Source: Zopfochytrium polystomum (Eukaryota > Chytridiomycota > Chytridiomycetes > Chytridiales > Chytridiaceae). Taken from it: 64,000 nt of DNA. The position numbers were made by a program, and so were the translations under genes. A model generated the notes under the pieces. It ran no database searches and was not told the DNA's origin. It saw only the letters and a list, made by a program, of their open reading frames with translations. The stretch lies in contig JAIVFJ010000027.1 in assembly GCA_025765615.1 (NCBI GenBank), positions 186,001 through 250,000 on the forward strand. The letters run 5' to 3'. Positions 1 through 11,035 of this stretch are shown here, piece after piece. Position 1 is the first letter of the stretch. The number at the start of each line of letters is the position of its first letter.

Positions 1-1
1 G

Positions 2-1891
2 GACCTCTTTTTGCGAATGTATGAAGAGTCCAAGTATCAGAAGGACCAGTGGCCACTGCTTGATATCCCCCATCAGGAATCGGCTGATGAATTGAGCAAG
101 CGGTTAGATATCAGTATGGATTTTGAAGATGGAAGTATGAGGAAAGAAGAGATGCTCCAAAGAAATGTGGAGTGCGCGGCCAACCTTTTTGAGGAGATGC
201 TCCGATGCGGTCACACACCTGGCGTCGTCCTCTATGACATATTAATGAACGCCCACATTGATCGTGGTGAACACCAAAAGAGTATCGACCTCTTCCGACG
301 AATGATTGGAGCCGAACCGAATGTTTTTAATGCTAAAGTTGTTCCCGACCTTCGTATTTATACAACTCTTCTTGTTGCATTGACTGCGTCTGGCGACGTG
401 GAAGCGGCACAGTACGTTGTGCGACTTTTGCAATCTCGGAATCTTGCCAACCCCGACGTCGTAATGTACACTGTACTCATGAACGGTTACGGAAAGCGCG
501 GCGATGTTGGGGAGATGAAGGCTGTCTTTGCGGAGCTGCTTGAAAAGGGGTTGAAACCTACCGTCATTACGTACAGCACAATCCTTTACGCTCACTGCCG
601 GGTTGGAAATATGCGGGCGGCAGAGGAAGTTTTAAGCGAAATCAAGGCTCAAGGCCTGAAGCTGAATTTGATTGTTTACAATACGCTGATTCACGGTTAC
701 GGCAAGGCCCAAGACCTTGCTGCGGCAACGCGGACTTTTAATCGAATGCGAAAAAATCGGATAAAACCGACAATAACCACATTTAATATTCTGATGGCTG
801 CCCACATCCGTTGTGGTGACGTTCGGGGCACTATGCGCTGGTTCGAGCTGTTGACATCGCCGGCCGTCGCCGGTGGTAGCCGAACTGCGGAGAGGACGAC
901 TATGACCGCGGCGACCGCGGCGTCTCAGAGCCGACGGCCAAAGCCGCGGATGCCCGCCATCCGGCCAAACCTGATCACATACAACCTCCTGGTCTGGGCG
1001 AACGCGAAAAACCGTAACGCCCTCCGCGCGGCCGAGACGATCGCGACAATGGTCGCGCGCAGGTTCAAGCCGGACGTGGCGACGTACGCGCCGATCGTCC
1101 GGATGCACGCGAGGCAGGGCGACTACGCGGCGGCGCTCGAGGTCGCGCGGGCCGTTGGCGGTGCGGCGCGCGCCGAGGCTTTGGCCGAGGCGGCCGACGT
1201 TGGCGGAGACGGTGCTGCTGGCTGCGGGGCGGCGGCGGCATTGGCATCGGCGTCGGTGTCGGTGTCGGCGGCGGGAGTCAGTCTGCGCGACGTAGCCGCC
1301 GGGCGGGTCCCCGTCGGACCCTTGCACCTGCGGGGCACCAAGGCAGGCGGCGTTGTGTCGTACGACCCGATGGTGCCGTACAACATCATGATGTCTGCGA
1401 TGCTGCGGAACCGCGACTACGAAACGGCGGAGGGCGTTTTCGAGTGGGCGGACGCAACGACTCGCGAGCGGCGCGATGCAAACAAGGCGGCGGAGGAGGA
1501 GGGAGCCGGTGAGGGATCGGAGCAGGACGGAGGGGTTGGCGGCTTGCGGTTGAGCCCGCAGCCTGACTTGCATTCTTTCGATATGATCGTTCGGATGCAT
1601 GGCGCCATGGGCCAGAGCGCAAAATCGCGGCACTGGGTCGAGGAGGCCATCCGGAGGGGCGTGAAGCCCGACGTACGGATTTTTAACTCACTGATGACCG
1701 CTTGTCTAGCGTGCAAGGACTATGATGGTGCGGAAGACGCCTACTGGATGATGAAACGGGAAGGGTTGAAACCGGACATGGTGTCGATGGCGTTGTATTT
1801 TCGAGTTGAGAGAGAGAGGGAGAGGCTGAGGGAAGAGGAGGAGGGGGGCGAGGCAGAGGAGGAGGAGGAGGGGGAGGTCCAGCCCGTTTAA
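2..1891 (+). CDS. Pentatricopeptide repeat (PPR) protein, 5' end open
   Basis: The frame is open from the left edge to a TAA at 1889-1891, so the N-terminus may lie outside the window; the first in-frame ATG is near base 17. The protein is a run of about 35-residue helical hairpins with PPR hallmarks, such as PDVVMYTVLMNGYGKRGD and KPTVITYSTILYAHCRVGN, spread over most of its length. A GC-rich Ala/Gly insert lies around residues 390-440 and the C-terminus is a Glu-rich tail. PPR proteins bind single-stranded RNA, usually in mitochondria, and act in RNA processing or translation; the RNA target cannot be read here. No catalytic domain is visible. The gene ends about 115 bp before the 3' end of the convergent membrane-protein gene. 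The family call is firm and the specific role unknown. Confidence 0.88.
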   Translation, partial: DLFLRMYEESKYQKDQWPLLDIPHQESADELSKRLDISMDFEDGSMRKEEMLQRNVECAANLFEEMLRCGHTPGVVLYDILMNAHIDRGEHQKSIDLFRRMIGAEPNVFNAKVVPDLRIYTTLLVALTASGDVEAAQYVVRLLQSRNLANPDVVMYTVLMNGYGKRGDVGEMKAVFAELLEKGLKPTVITYSTILYAHCRVGNMRAAEEVLSEIKAQGLKLNLIVYNTLIHGYGKAQDLAAATRTFNRMRKNRIKPTITTFNILMAAHIRCGDVRGTMRWFELLTSPAVAGGSRTAERTTMTAATAASQSRRPKPRMPAIRPNLITYNLLVWANAKNRNALRAAETIATMVARRFKPDVATYAPIVRMHARQGDYAAALEVARAVGGAARAEALAEAADVGGDGAAGCGAAAALASASVSVSAAGVSLRDVAAGRVPVGPLHLRGTKAGGVVSYDPMVPYNIMMSAMLRNRDYETAEGVFEWADATTRERRDANKAAEEEGAGEGSEQDGGVGGLRLSPQPDLHSFDMIVRMHGAMGQSAKSRHWVEEAIRRGVKPDVRIFNSLMTACLACKDYDGAEDAYWMMKREGLKPDMVSMALYFRVERERERLREEEEGGEAEEEEEGEVQPV

Positions 1892-2005
1892 TAACAATGC
1901 TCCCTGGGAGGTGGCAGCATTTTTGATGCAGCTTCAGCTTGTATTTCTGTGGAGTAGAAGACGGCAACGAAAGAAAATCACGAGAAAAACAGAAGGGGAG
2001 TCCCT

Positions 2006-3950
2006 TTAGGAGCTGACCCCTTGACCAACGTACAGAAACGGCCTTCCCAAGAATTCCCCCAAATCGATCGTGCCGACGCGTGCAGCGTTGATCAAGATGC
2101 ACATTGCGATCTGGTAGCCCCACTGAAGCTCCCACTTTGAAAAATTGATGGCCAGGCCAACGAAAGTGAGCAGGGTGAGGTCCATGTTGCGAAAGAAAAT
2201 GGGGTAAATGTTGAAAAATCCGTAAAAGGTGCCCATGTACGAGAGGAAGTAAATGATGAATGAAGTGCGCGCGCCCATGTACTTCTTGAACTGTTTGTTG
2301 GTACAAGGCACGGGAGGCAGGGACGGAAGTTTTCAGGTCAGTCACCGGTGAGCCAGGCGAATGAAAATTTCCACGCGCTGACGGTCGGAGTAAAAACAAA
2401 CCTTCAAAGTCTGCAAAAAGATTGAAATGGTCGTCGAGAAGCTCGAGAATATCAGCACTTGCTGGATAAAGCGGACTTCTTCGTTGTTGACGCGGTCAAG
2501 GAAGCGGGCATAGTTGAGAAAGTACCCAATGTAGTGCTTGGCCCACACATAGAAAGACTTTGTTATCATGATGGCCGCCCTGAAAAACATGTCTCGCTTG
2601 CTAAAGGGTTTCTGTGTTAGTTTTTTTTTTTTTTTTTTTTTTCCTTGTAGCAAAAGTAGTGCGGGGGAAAGCGGGCGGAAAGCAAGCAGGACGCAAGCAG
2701 GACTCGCCTTGTCCGGTTCCGCTGATTTTCGTACGAGTCTCTGAAGGACGTTTTCGGCCACAGTGTTCGAAGGATGTACGGGAAGAACACAAAGACTTGC
2801 TCGACGAGGACTGTCGATTGGAGCAACGATCTTCCGCGGTCATCAAAGTACAGGTACTATTGGATAGGATGTGTGCGTAGAGTAGAGTGTTTTTTCAGAA
2901 GTTTTGGGGGGTGGGGGGGGGATGGGAGGATGTGTGGTGGTGGCGTGTGTGTGTGTGTGTGTGTGGCGGGTATCGGTTTGAGGGACGGAGGTCGTGCGCG
3001 TTGAAGTGTGGCGTGATGGGGGGAGTGTCCGCCAGGTTGTGCGACGTGAGAGAAAAAAAAAAGAAAAAAAAAAAGAAAAAAGTAAAAGGAAAAGGAAAAA
3101 AATGGGTTAGTAATAGCGAAACCATACAAAAACGAGAAAAACAACGGCACCACCAGTAAAAAATATAGCCAAAACAAAAACAACCGGAAAAAAAAAAACA
3201 ACGCGTGACGCTCTGATTGATAGATAGTAAACAATCATAATACTTGCCGCGTAGTAGAGGATCAGGGCAAAGAATGAGTTCTCTATGATGAACGGGTAGC
3301 TCATGATCGACTTGTCGCCAAAGTATCCGCCGTCCTTGGCCTTTTTGGGCAGGAACGTGAACGTGTAGATCGCAGTCACCGTCTGGAACACCCCCGTCCC
3401 CGGCAGCGTGAACACCAGCACCGACGCCTTGAACGTCGCGTAGTCCGCAAAGTACAGGTAGAACGCCGCCGCGTACTGCAGGAGGAACACCAGGCCCACC
3501 ACTCGGTGCACGAAAAACTGGCGCGAGAAGAACAGCTTGTACAGGAATATGACTTGCCGGAACGGCGTCACTGACTGCCAGCCTGCGTGTGTTTTTTGGA
3601 CAGCGAGCAGTGTGAGAGTGCGCACATTTGCATAAGCCATGCTCGTAACGCCTTTTTGGCACAAACGGCTTACCGGTCTTTGCTGAAACTATGCTCGTGT
3701 GGAACGAGGCAATCATCTTCTTGCGCTCCTCTTCCTCCTCCGGGTCAGGTAGGACGTCCTCGTCCTCGTCTCCGTCAGGCACGTCGCCTCGAGGAGGCTT
3801 TTCGTCGGCGGCGGCGGCGGCAAGGTTGACGCCGCTGTCGTCACGGGCAAGTCCGGCCGCGGCAGCGGTGGCGGACGGCGCCCTGTTGCGCAGGATGGCA
3901 TCGTCGCCTTCGGCGGCGGCGGCGGCTGCTGCTGCTGCTGCTGGGGCCAT
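2006..3950 (-). CDS. Polytopic membrane protein with Ala-rich, acidic N-terminal tail
   Basis: At least four minus-strand exons can be assembled. Exon 1 (from ATG at 3950) encodes a poly-Ala, acidic cytosolic-looking tail. Exon 2 (about 3582-3244) begins WQSVTPFRQVIFLYKLFF and holds three or four hydrophobic segments. Exon 3 (about 2610-2403) contains GYFLNYARFLDRVNNEEVRF. The last exon (about 2284-2006) starts FKKYMGARTSFIIYF and ends with TAA at 2006-2008. Roughly eight membrane spans are expected. I do not recognise the family, and the exon 2/3 junction is uncertain. Introns contain a poly-T tract (about 2620-2641), a GT repeat (about 2946-2963) and an A-rich run (about 3051-3092). A single gene rather than two neighbours is inferred from compatible splice sites and continuous membrane topology. 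Confidence 0.6.
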
Positions 3951-4057
3951 GTTTCTGTTGTTCGGGCGGGCTCCAGGTCCGTCTTCGGCCCTTCCAACTG
4001 ACCGGATCCGTCTCCTATATATATTGATACCCAATGGAATATTTTTTTTCCCCTTTT

Positions 4058-4060
<3 letters not shown>

Positions 4061-4097
<37 letters not shown>

Positions 4098-4105
4098 ACT
4101 CTCTC

Positions 4106-4185
<80 letters not shown>

Positions 4186-4190
4186 CTCTC
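4061..4190. repeat. Compound microsatellite (CA)n-(CT)n
   Basis: An uninterrupted CA run (about 4061-4092) is followed by a CT run of about 90 bp with one interruption. It lies just upstream of the membrane-protein start codon at 3950, on the promoter side of that gene. Long open frames across it are low-complexity artefacts. Confidence 0.97.
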
Positions 4191-4879
4191 GTCACCTTTT
4201 TGTTTGATTTTCCGTTTTGGATCTCCGACAGGCTTTTTGGAAACATGTTGATGTCGAGCCATTTTTTGTGACCAATAAGAAAATTAGAAAATCCTTACGC
4301 CTATACCTGTTGAAATTCGGCCCTGGTTGTGGTGTGGTCGTGTGGTCCCAGGAGGGGGAGGAAGGGCATGACAAGTCAAGTTTTTTTTCTTCAAATTAAT
4401 TCTTCTATTTTTCTCTCGCAAGGGCATATTCCAACACTCCTACTTCAAAGAAAGAAACTGAGTGAGAGAATTTCAAACGCCACTGCCTGGGTGAAAAACC
4501 CAAACCAATTGACTGATCTGGGAAAACTGTAGCAGGGAAAGGAAAGGAAACGTAGCTGGGAAGGCACTGCTGAGGAGAGTACTGCAAAATGGTGGGGAAA
4601 ACAAAAGTGTGCCCAAAAAGCCGAAATGAAAGAAGGAAATCTAACTGGTGCCCCACCCTGGGCCTAACCCACAACTTACCCTTGCATGCCATGCACGCTC
4701 CATGCAGCACCGTGTGTTGCATTCTTCTCCTTGTCCTTGGTCAGTTTCTGAAGAAAGTGACCTTTGCGCGTTTCATCCTAATTGCTCGTACATGCTCAAT
4801 CAACTTGTTATGTTCAGCTGGTCCCTTGCTTGAGTCAACAAGTCCAAGTAGCATTCAGCCTTCGAAAACCATGTCATGT

Positions 4880-6597
4880 CCATGCGGCTTGTTGAGGAGA
4901 TCGGTGAGCTGATCGAAGGAGGGGATGTGATCAACCTGCACAAGTCCTTCCTGAACAAGCGACCAGATGTGGTGTACGAAGTCGAATGTGCTTGGAGCAG
5001 TCCGTATGAAGATCATTCACTGTCATGTGGATTGTCAGTGTGTTGTCCTCATAAGCAGTCAGTGGTAGCTTGAGAGGCATCTTGACTGATAGGTGAAGGT
5101 TGTTAATAGCCTCAAGCTCCCGACCAATTCACTGAGGGCAATATACTCTGCTGCTGTTGATGATGTTGGGACTGTTGACAAATGCATCAACTTCCACCCA
5201 ATTGCTCCCCCTGCTAGCAGCACAAGGTATGCTATCTGTGAGTGAGAGTCATGGCGGGAGTTGAATGATGCGCGTGCGTATCTGACAGGTTGATGGTTGC
5301 TGTCTGCACTGTTTCAGTGGCCTTGACATACCCAACAACATCCAGTAGCTCACACCAATGCCGTCTGCATGGATCCTGACAAAGGAGCCAAGTAGACTGA
5401 CACTGAGTGCAAGGTCTGGTCTGGTTGATGTTGCTGCGAAGTTGAGGCTGCCGATCACTCAGAGATACTCAGTGCTGTCAACACTCTTCGTCAGGTCTGG
5501 CACACAAGGGGTGAGCTTGGAGGTAGACTTGAGTGGTATGCCTTGAGGTCTCACGGTGCTGTGTTCAGCCTCAAAGTGAGATAGGAAGTTTCAGATGAAG
5601 TTAGCTTGGTGAATGATTGTGAAGTTTGAATCACAGATAACTTCCATTGAGAGAAGGTAGGTGAGCTTCCCAAGCTCCCGAAGCTTGAACTCCCCCTTGA
5701 GGTCAGCAATCGCATCCTTGATGGCAGCAGTGTGACCAAACAAGGGAAGGTCATCAATGTAGGTGAGAATCTCCATGCTCGTTCTGCTGCTAGGACAAGC
5801 ATGGGTCCGCCTGACTTTGTAATCCCTTTGACCATAGGTGTGCTGCAAGGCGCAGGTACCAAGTCCAACCTGATTGCTTTAGCCTGTACAATCCCTTCCA
5901 ACCAAACCATTCCAGGGGATTGGTAAACCAGATGGCAGCGCCATGAAGATGGCGACATCGAGGATTCCATACAGGTAGGCTGAGGAGATGTCGATCATCT
6001 CCATGTCCCAGCCATACAAGGTGCTGAGAGCAGTCATCCATCAGAGAGTGTTACCTCAAATTACCAGCAAGTATGTCAGAGTGAAGTCAACGCCAGGCTT
6101 GTCAGGAACAGGGCAGGACAGGACAAGGCAGACAAGGAACTGAGAGGAGTGATGATTGTATTGGAAACAATAATTCACTTGAGGGATGGGACAGGTCCCC
6201 CCATCCCCCTTTTATACCTTTGGAGAGTCTTCCTTGTCAAGACTCAAAGAAAGTTCCAGAAAGAGCAATTAGTAATACAATGATACCAAAGATACCAATG
6301 ACAACAAGACAAGTCAGGAAAGCAAAGAAGGTTCCAGAAGGTTCCACAAGGTTCCATGAAGGAATGTTCTAGAAGGTTCCAGAAGGTTCCAGAAGGTTCC
6401 ATGAAGGAATGTTCTAGAATGTTCCAGAAGGTTCCAGAAGGTTCCATGAAGGAATGTTCTAGAAGGTTCCAGAGGTTTCCAGAGGGTGATTCATAACAAG
6501 GCTCCTGCATGAAACCACAAGCAACAAGTCTCACACGAAATTGTTCAATGGTGCCGTCAGGTTTGAACTTCAGCTTGTATACCCACTTACAACTCAC
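4880..6597 (-). pseudogene. copia reverse transcriptase/RNase H remnant
   Basis: Recognisable copia pol blocks in order are: CKWVYKLKFKPDG and RLVACGFMQEP (about 6597-6499), then after the solo LTR PGVDFTLTY (about 6098-6072), the polymerase box ILTYIDDLPLFG (about 5770), LGKLTYLLSMEV, TRPDLALSVSLLGSFV (about 5400), and the RNase H end with AYEDNTLTIHMT and HIWSLVQEGLVQVDHIPS finishing in LLNKP (about 4900). YIDD carries the catalytic Asp pair. Frameshifts and stops separate most blocks, so no functional polymerase is encoded. These motifs place it in Ty1/copia rather than Ty3. Confidence 0.85.
6100..6498 (-). mobile_element. Solo LTR of Ty3 family 1 in copia RT, TSD AGGCT
   Basis: This 399-bp LTR is in minus orientation (TGTTATGAATC end at 6498, CCTGACA end at 6100). 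It is flanked by the 5-bp direct repeat AGGCT (6095-6099 and 6499-6503), proving transposition followed by LTR-LTR recombination. It has the longest heat-shock-element block of all LTRs here: three copies of a module of about 45 bp. The insertion lies inside the copia RT frame; the two flanks read continuously once the LTR and one TSD copy are ignored. Confidence 0.95.
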
Positions 6598-7947
6598 AAT
6601 GTTGTGTTGGGTGGAGCTGTGGCTTCGATGAATACATCCATGCTGTGGAGCATGCTCACTTCGTACTCTTCAGCCTCTCTCCACTCTTTGGCGAAGGGTG
6701 AAGTCATGACCTCCTTGTGCATCAGCACATCCTTGTATGTGTCAGGTGACACTTGAACTGTGTTGGAGTTGACATTGAAAGCGAAGAGTGGTGTGTCTTT
6801 GTCGTATGAGTCTGACATGTAGTCAGATTGAACGTTGTTGTCGTCAGAGTCCCACCCCACGGGGCTCTCACCATCCACTGCCACCAGAACCTCTGCACTG
6901 GACTGAGATGCCATGTCCACAAAGCTGCTAGGCCCATAGCTCCAAAAGGTGAGAGGACATTCGGAGCACCAAGGAGGAGAGAGCATGTCATATCTGTCAC
7001 AATCTGGATGTGGTGTTCTGCAACCAAATTCATCTGTGGGGTTCATGATGGCGAAGGTTTGAGCTGAATGCCACGCGAATCGCAGAAGGACTTGAATGCC
7101 TGGTTGAAGTTTTCTTTGCCTCAATCCAGGCAGATGATATGGGTTTTTTTTAATGGTAAGGCGTTGCTCTTTTGGGGAATGGGCTCATTCCATGAATGGC
7201 AGGTGCTCTCACAAACAACAGTGACTGCAAAGTTGCAGCCATCAAAGGAGGTGATGGGTATTGAATTGACATCAACGTTGAAGGTGTGTGCAAAGGGGAT
7301 TGGCTCATCAGGACAGGTTGGGAAATTCTTCTGGCGCATCTTGGCTGCAATGCAGATCTCGCACTTGGGGATGTGAGAGGTGTTGAGCGGTGGAAGGTCT
7401 GCTGTTGTTCGGTGGTGAAGCATGTAGCCTAGGCGCTGGAAGCCAACATGACCCAGTGTGCGATGCAGCTGCTCAACCTCAGCGATGCAAAGTTGTTCTG
7501 CCTTGGTAGTGACTGGTGATGGGCTATCAGGTGATGGAAAGGTCTCCTGATGACCATTGCAATGGTAGCCACAGCTGTGTGACTGAGTTGATGAAGCTTT
7601 GAATTCTTGGTGACAAGGAAGTGAAGTCCTGAGTGTTTGACAGTGCAGCCAATGGGGGACTTGTCACTAGTTTTCAAGATAACACCAGGGTGGCCTTTAA
7701 ACTTAGAAAAGAAAAACTTCCCAAGTTCTTGAAGGTCGTTGGTGGCAAGGAGACTGTAAAGAGTGCTTGGGGCGTAGCAAACTTCCTTGATTAAAATCTC
7801 CACACTGTTTGGAAGAGGGATTCTTGCTGGTCCAACACCTTTGACTTTGAGCAGGGTGGAGTCTTTGTCAATGGTTCCGAACCAGGGCTGGCGGGAAGAG
7901 AAAGAGCCATCAATGGTGAACTGTAATGGGCTTCCTCCAGGTATCAC
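6594..7947 (-). pseudogene. copia protease-proximal/integrase zinc region remnant
   Basis: The segment 7947-7429 resembles the copia region around protease (FTIDGSFSSRQPWFGTID, VCYAPSTLYSLLATNDL, ending with GLHFLV). The segment 7423-7121 holds the pre-integrase zinc finger (KCEICIAAKMRQKNF) and the first integrase strand (VDVNSIPITSFDGCNFAVTV). The DDE core that should follow is missing: the next frame (7124-6594) is already the acidic linker and the start of reverse transcriptase (KEWREAEEYEVSMLHSMDVF). An internal deletion removed most of the integrase. Confidence 0.75.
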
Positions 7948-8099
7948 CTCAGCAAACCCACCCCATGCGCTACAGACTTACAGGGTCATCAGGCTTCTCC
8001 ACACCACATAAACCCACAATGATCAAAGGAGAAGGGACAATCACAGAATCAAGAAAATAGAGAAGCAAATCGGAAGGAGGTCAGTGTAAGAGAGGGGAA

Positions 8100-11006
8100 C
8101 AGCTGTGAAAGTCAGACGGTTGGGATAAGTCAGATTAGGCTACGGCCCATGTCAAGAACGTCAGGGGGTGGGTGACAAGTGGCTCTTGCTTGTTGGCATG
8201 AGGGAAGTTGTATTTTGTGGTGAAGCCAGATAATGCCTGCAACAAGTTTTATGCCGCTGAGGTAGTGGTCAATCCATCTAGAAGAAGCCTTGGTGCGCAA
8301 AAGCCAGATGCCTGGGCAAGTGTCAGTGGAGTTCCAGTGACTACATGTGGTGCAGCGAGGTTGAGAGGGCTGTGAAGAGCTGTTACAAGTTCTGTGGGAT
8401 GATGGAGTGGGAGGGAGGGAAGAGTTGATGTTTGGAGAAGACAGTGGGTGAGAGGTGCAGAGTGAGGGGTGAGAGGCCTGGGAATTTGGTGGAGGGGGAT
8501 CTGCGGGGCTTGGAGTGCTTGTCAGAGGGCTTGATGGACTTTGACTTCTCCCAAGAGATAGTGTTGTCACAACGGGGAATCCAAATAAGTTGATGGGTGT
8601 CAAGAAGGAGCTGATTGAAACCAGTGACAAGGGTTTTAAGGACAGAGGCAGCAGGGTTATCACGTGAGAATAAGGTGTCATAAAAGGATTGAGGGATGAA
8701 GCCACGAAGGAGGGAGGAAAAATTGATACAAGATTGATGATCAAAGAGAAATTCAGGGCAGATGAGCCAGTAAATGGGATGGGCTTGGGGAGGAGAGCGA
8801 CCATGAGGTGCAGGAGGAACAGAGGAGGAAAGAGTTTCAGCAAAGGTGTTGCAAATCATGGCAATGGCGTCAGCAGCTGCAGGGCATTGCCAGACATGCT
8901 CTGTGGTTTCCAAAGCATGGTGGCATCAACAACAGAGCCCATCAGGTTAGACTTGACAGTGTCGTTGGTGTAGAACTTTTGGGTGGGCAAAGTGTTGCTG
9001 AGGATTTGAAGTCGGAACTTGCGACGAGCAGAGCCAGGGAGGGTACCAAAGAGGGAAGAAGTTTTAATTCCAGAGTGGAGAACAAGAAACGTGGCTTCCC
9101 AATGAACTAGGTCAGGGTTGTGGATGTGGGCAAAGGCTGAGGTGTTCAGAAGTGCAAAATGGTGAGAGAGACCTGTGAGGAGTCGCAGTTGTCGTTGAAG
9201 TTGGACCAAGACCAGGGTATTTGAGATGAAGGCAGTGGCTGGGAGGATCTGTTGTGAGAGGATTGGTAACGAAGTTGGGTCCGAAGTCGAGGGTACAGAT
9301 GATGCCATCTTGTCTGCTCCTTCGTTGCCAGCGTTGCCATTGTGTCCATGAACCCAGGAAACTTGTGGAGGGGGGCCAATCCAAGACTGTAGAGTGGCTG
9401 CAACGCATGCCCAAAGGGTGGGGTGGGAAGTGGTGTGCAAAAGATGATGGAGGGAATTAGAGAGAGGAGGTGTGTTGAGCTCGCTGTGCGGATGGGGGCT
9501 AAAGGAGTTTGAGGGAAAGAGTTTCTCAAAAGTGTGACCACTCCAAGATTGTCAAGTGGAAAAGTGAGGGGCAGGGAAAGCTTTGCAGTGATGGTGAGGG
9601 CAGCAAGGAGAGCAGTAATTTCAGCAGTTGTGGAAGAGGCAGAGAGTGGAGGGACGTCAAAAGAAAATTCAAAGTTAAGCACAAAGCAAACAACAGAGCC
9701 AGCCATGAAGCCCTCCTCGCGAAGGGAGCCATCAATGTCAAAGGTCAAGCAAGGATGGGTGGGTATGAGCAAGGGCAGCAGGGAGGTGGGGCACATCCAT
9801 TGGTTGAAAGCAGGGATTTGTGAAGGGAACTGGATTGAAAGTGGACTGGCGGGAGGTGAGGAGTGGGAAAGGTGTGGGTGTGAAAACAGTGGTTGGGGAA
9901 GGCCAGTTAACAAAGAAGGTGGACTGGGAGGGTCGAGTTGCAGTAGCAGTTGTGCAGCTGCTGATGGGGACTGTGTAGGTGGAGTGTGCAAGGAAAGTTG
10001 GATTGTAGGGAGAGATGTGCTTGCTGCAGGGTAAGAAAATGGGGGGGAGCCAATGGGGCAGCCAAGGCATTGGACCAAGTGGAAATTGTGGAAGGAAGGG
10101 TGAAGGTGTTCGGGGAGCCTGGAGTAGTGATGAGAAAGGAGCTGGGGTTTGGGAGTGTGTGAGTTCGAAGAATTCCACTTGTGATGGGGTCATCAGACGG
10201 AAAAAACTGCCACAGGCAAGGGGAGGATGGTGAAGGGGATTCAAAGAAGATGGGTAAATGGGATTGTAAAGTGGACCATCAGGAGGGCTGTGGTAAAAGA
10301 CTGGAAAGCCAAAGGTGGGAGCAGCAAAAATAAAGGTCTTGATGATGTGGTACACTTCACAGAGTTTGTCAGGGAGAGGGCTGTCTTTGTAGGAGGGACT
10401 GGTGAGGTGGAGGTCAAAAAGTTGTTCAAAAAAGAAGACAGAGTGTGAACAGAGAGTGGGAAACACTTTGAGAAAAATATGCCAAAGAACTAATGAGTTG
10501 ATGGAGTGAGTGTGAACAGAAAATAGGGGTGGACCAAAGTATTGGAAGGATGTTTGTTGGTTAAAAAGGAGGGGAATAAGAGACTTGGTGAGTGCTTTTT
10601 TGGCTGGGACAAGGGTAAGGGATGTGAGAAACCTGGAGTTCCAGAGGCCAGGTCAAGTCGGAGGCGGTGCATCATGATACGGCTTATGTGGCCAATGAGA
10701 GAGGGGGGAGTTCAAGTGAGAGTTGAGGTCAACAATCATGTCAGAGCAGTATTCGTTGTAAAAGTCAGGGAGGTTATGGGTCATGGGGTGATGGAGTAGG
10801 GCATTGGGAAAGGAGGTGCAGTAGCCAACCAGGTGTTTGAAAGTTTTGCGACAGAGTGTGGTGAGGTTGTTGAGGAAAGTACAGGGAAGAATGGCAGTGT
10901 TCCCCAGAAAGCGGACATGTGGGAGGAGGACGTTATGGATGAGGTAAGAAGCAATTTTGTCACCCATCTTTTGTGTTTGATAATGTCGAGGAAATTGGTA
11001 GTGGTG
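8100..11006 (-). mobile_element. Non-LTR (LINE) retrotransposon 3' fragment with RNase H
   Basis: On the minus strand the fragment reads RT-connection (IASYLIHNVLLPHVRFLGN, about 10960-10900), a long Pro/Ser linker, then an RNase H domain: LTFDIDGSLREEGFMAGSV with its catalytic-type Asp, SSTTAEITALLAALTI with the Glu, and SWVHGHNGNAGNEGADKMAS (about 9340) as the C-terminal His/Asp box. The C-terminal ETTEHVWQCP motif (about 8910) is typical of the LINE 3' zinc-knuckle region. Frames shift repeatedly, so it is dead. The upstream RT part continues at 18778-19062 beyond the Ty3 element, whose TSD TGGTG shows it landed in this LINE. Similar RNase H-bearing LINEs are common in fungi. Confidence 0.8.
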
Positions 11007-11035
11007 TGTTATGAATCACCCTCTGGAAACCTCTG

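Larger units (their letters stand above)
4380..7990 (-). mobile_element. Decayed Ty1/copia retrotransposon, 5'-truncated
   Basis: On the minus strand the copia order runs from high to low coordinates: protease-proximal gag/pol region, integrase zinc region, reverse transcriptase, RNase H, then an LTR. The LTR-like end starts near 4434 with TGTTGGAATATGCCC, preceded by a purine-rich tract, and runs down to about 4380. A diverged copy of this 3' region is at 57.78-58.25 kb, where the polypurine tract CAAGGGGGAG is better preserved. No 5' LTR is visible: recognisable copia sequence stops near 7990 next to the LINE. The element has multiple stops and frameshifts, has lost most of the integrase core, and is split by a solo Ty3 LTR (6100-6498). 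Confidence 0.85.

Noticed and set aside
632..1633. 333-codon open frame on the minus strand opposite the PPR gene
   Set aside because: Arg/His/Pro-rich antisense shadow of GC-rich PPR codons; no domain, no conservation signal.
3691..4262. Long open frames on both strands across 3.7-4.26 kb
   Set aside because: They run through the (CA)n/(CT)n microsatellite and translate to Ser/Leu or Arg/Glu repeats; the real gene there is the minus-strand membrane protein, which starts at 3950.
6340..6490. Regular repeats that could suggest a CRISPR-like array
   Set aside because: Units are adjacent 5-bp and 45-bp repeats inside an LTR with no unique spacers, in a eukaryotic setting; heat-shock-element tandem repeats explain them.
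9738..10466. Pro/Ser-rich 242-codon frame as an independent gene
   Set aside because: It is collinear with the LINE between RT-connection and RNase H and has shifted-frame neighbours; part of the decayed element.
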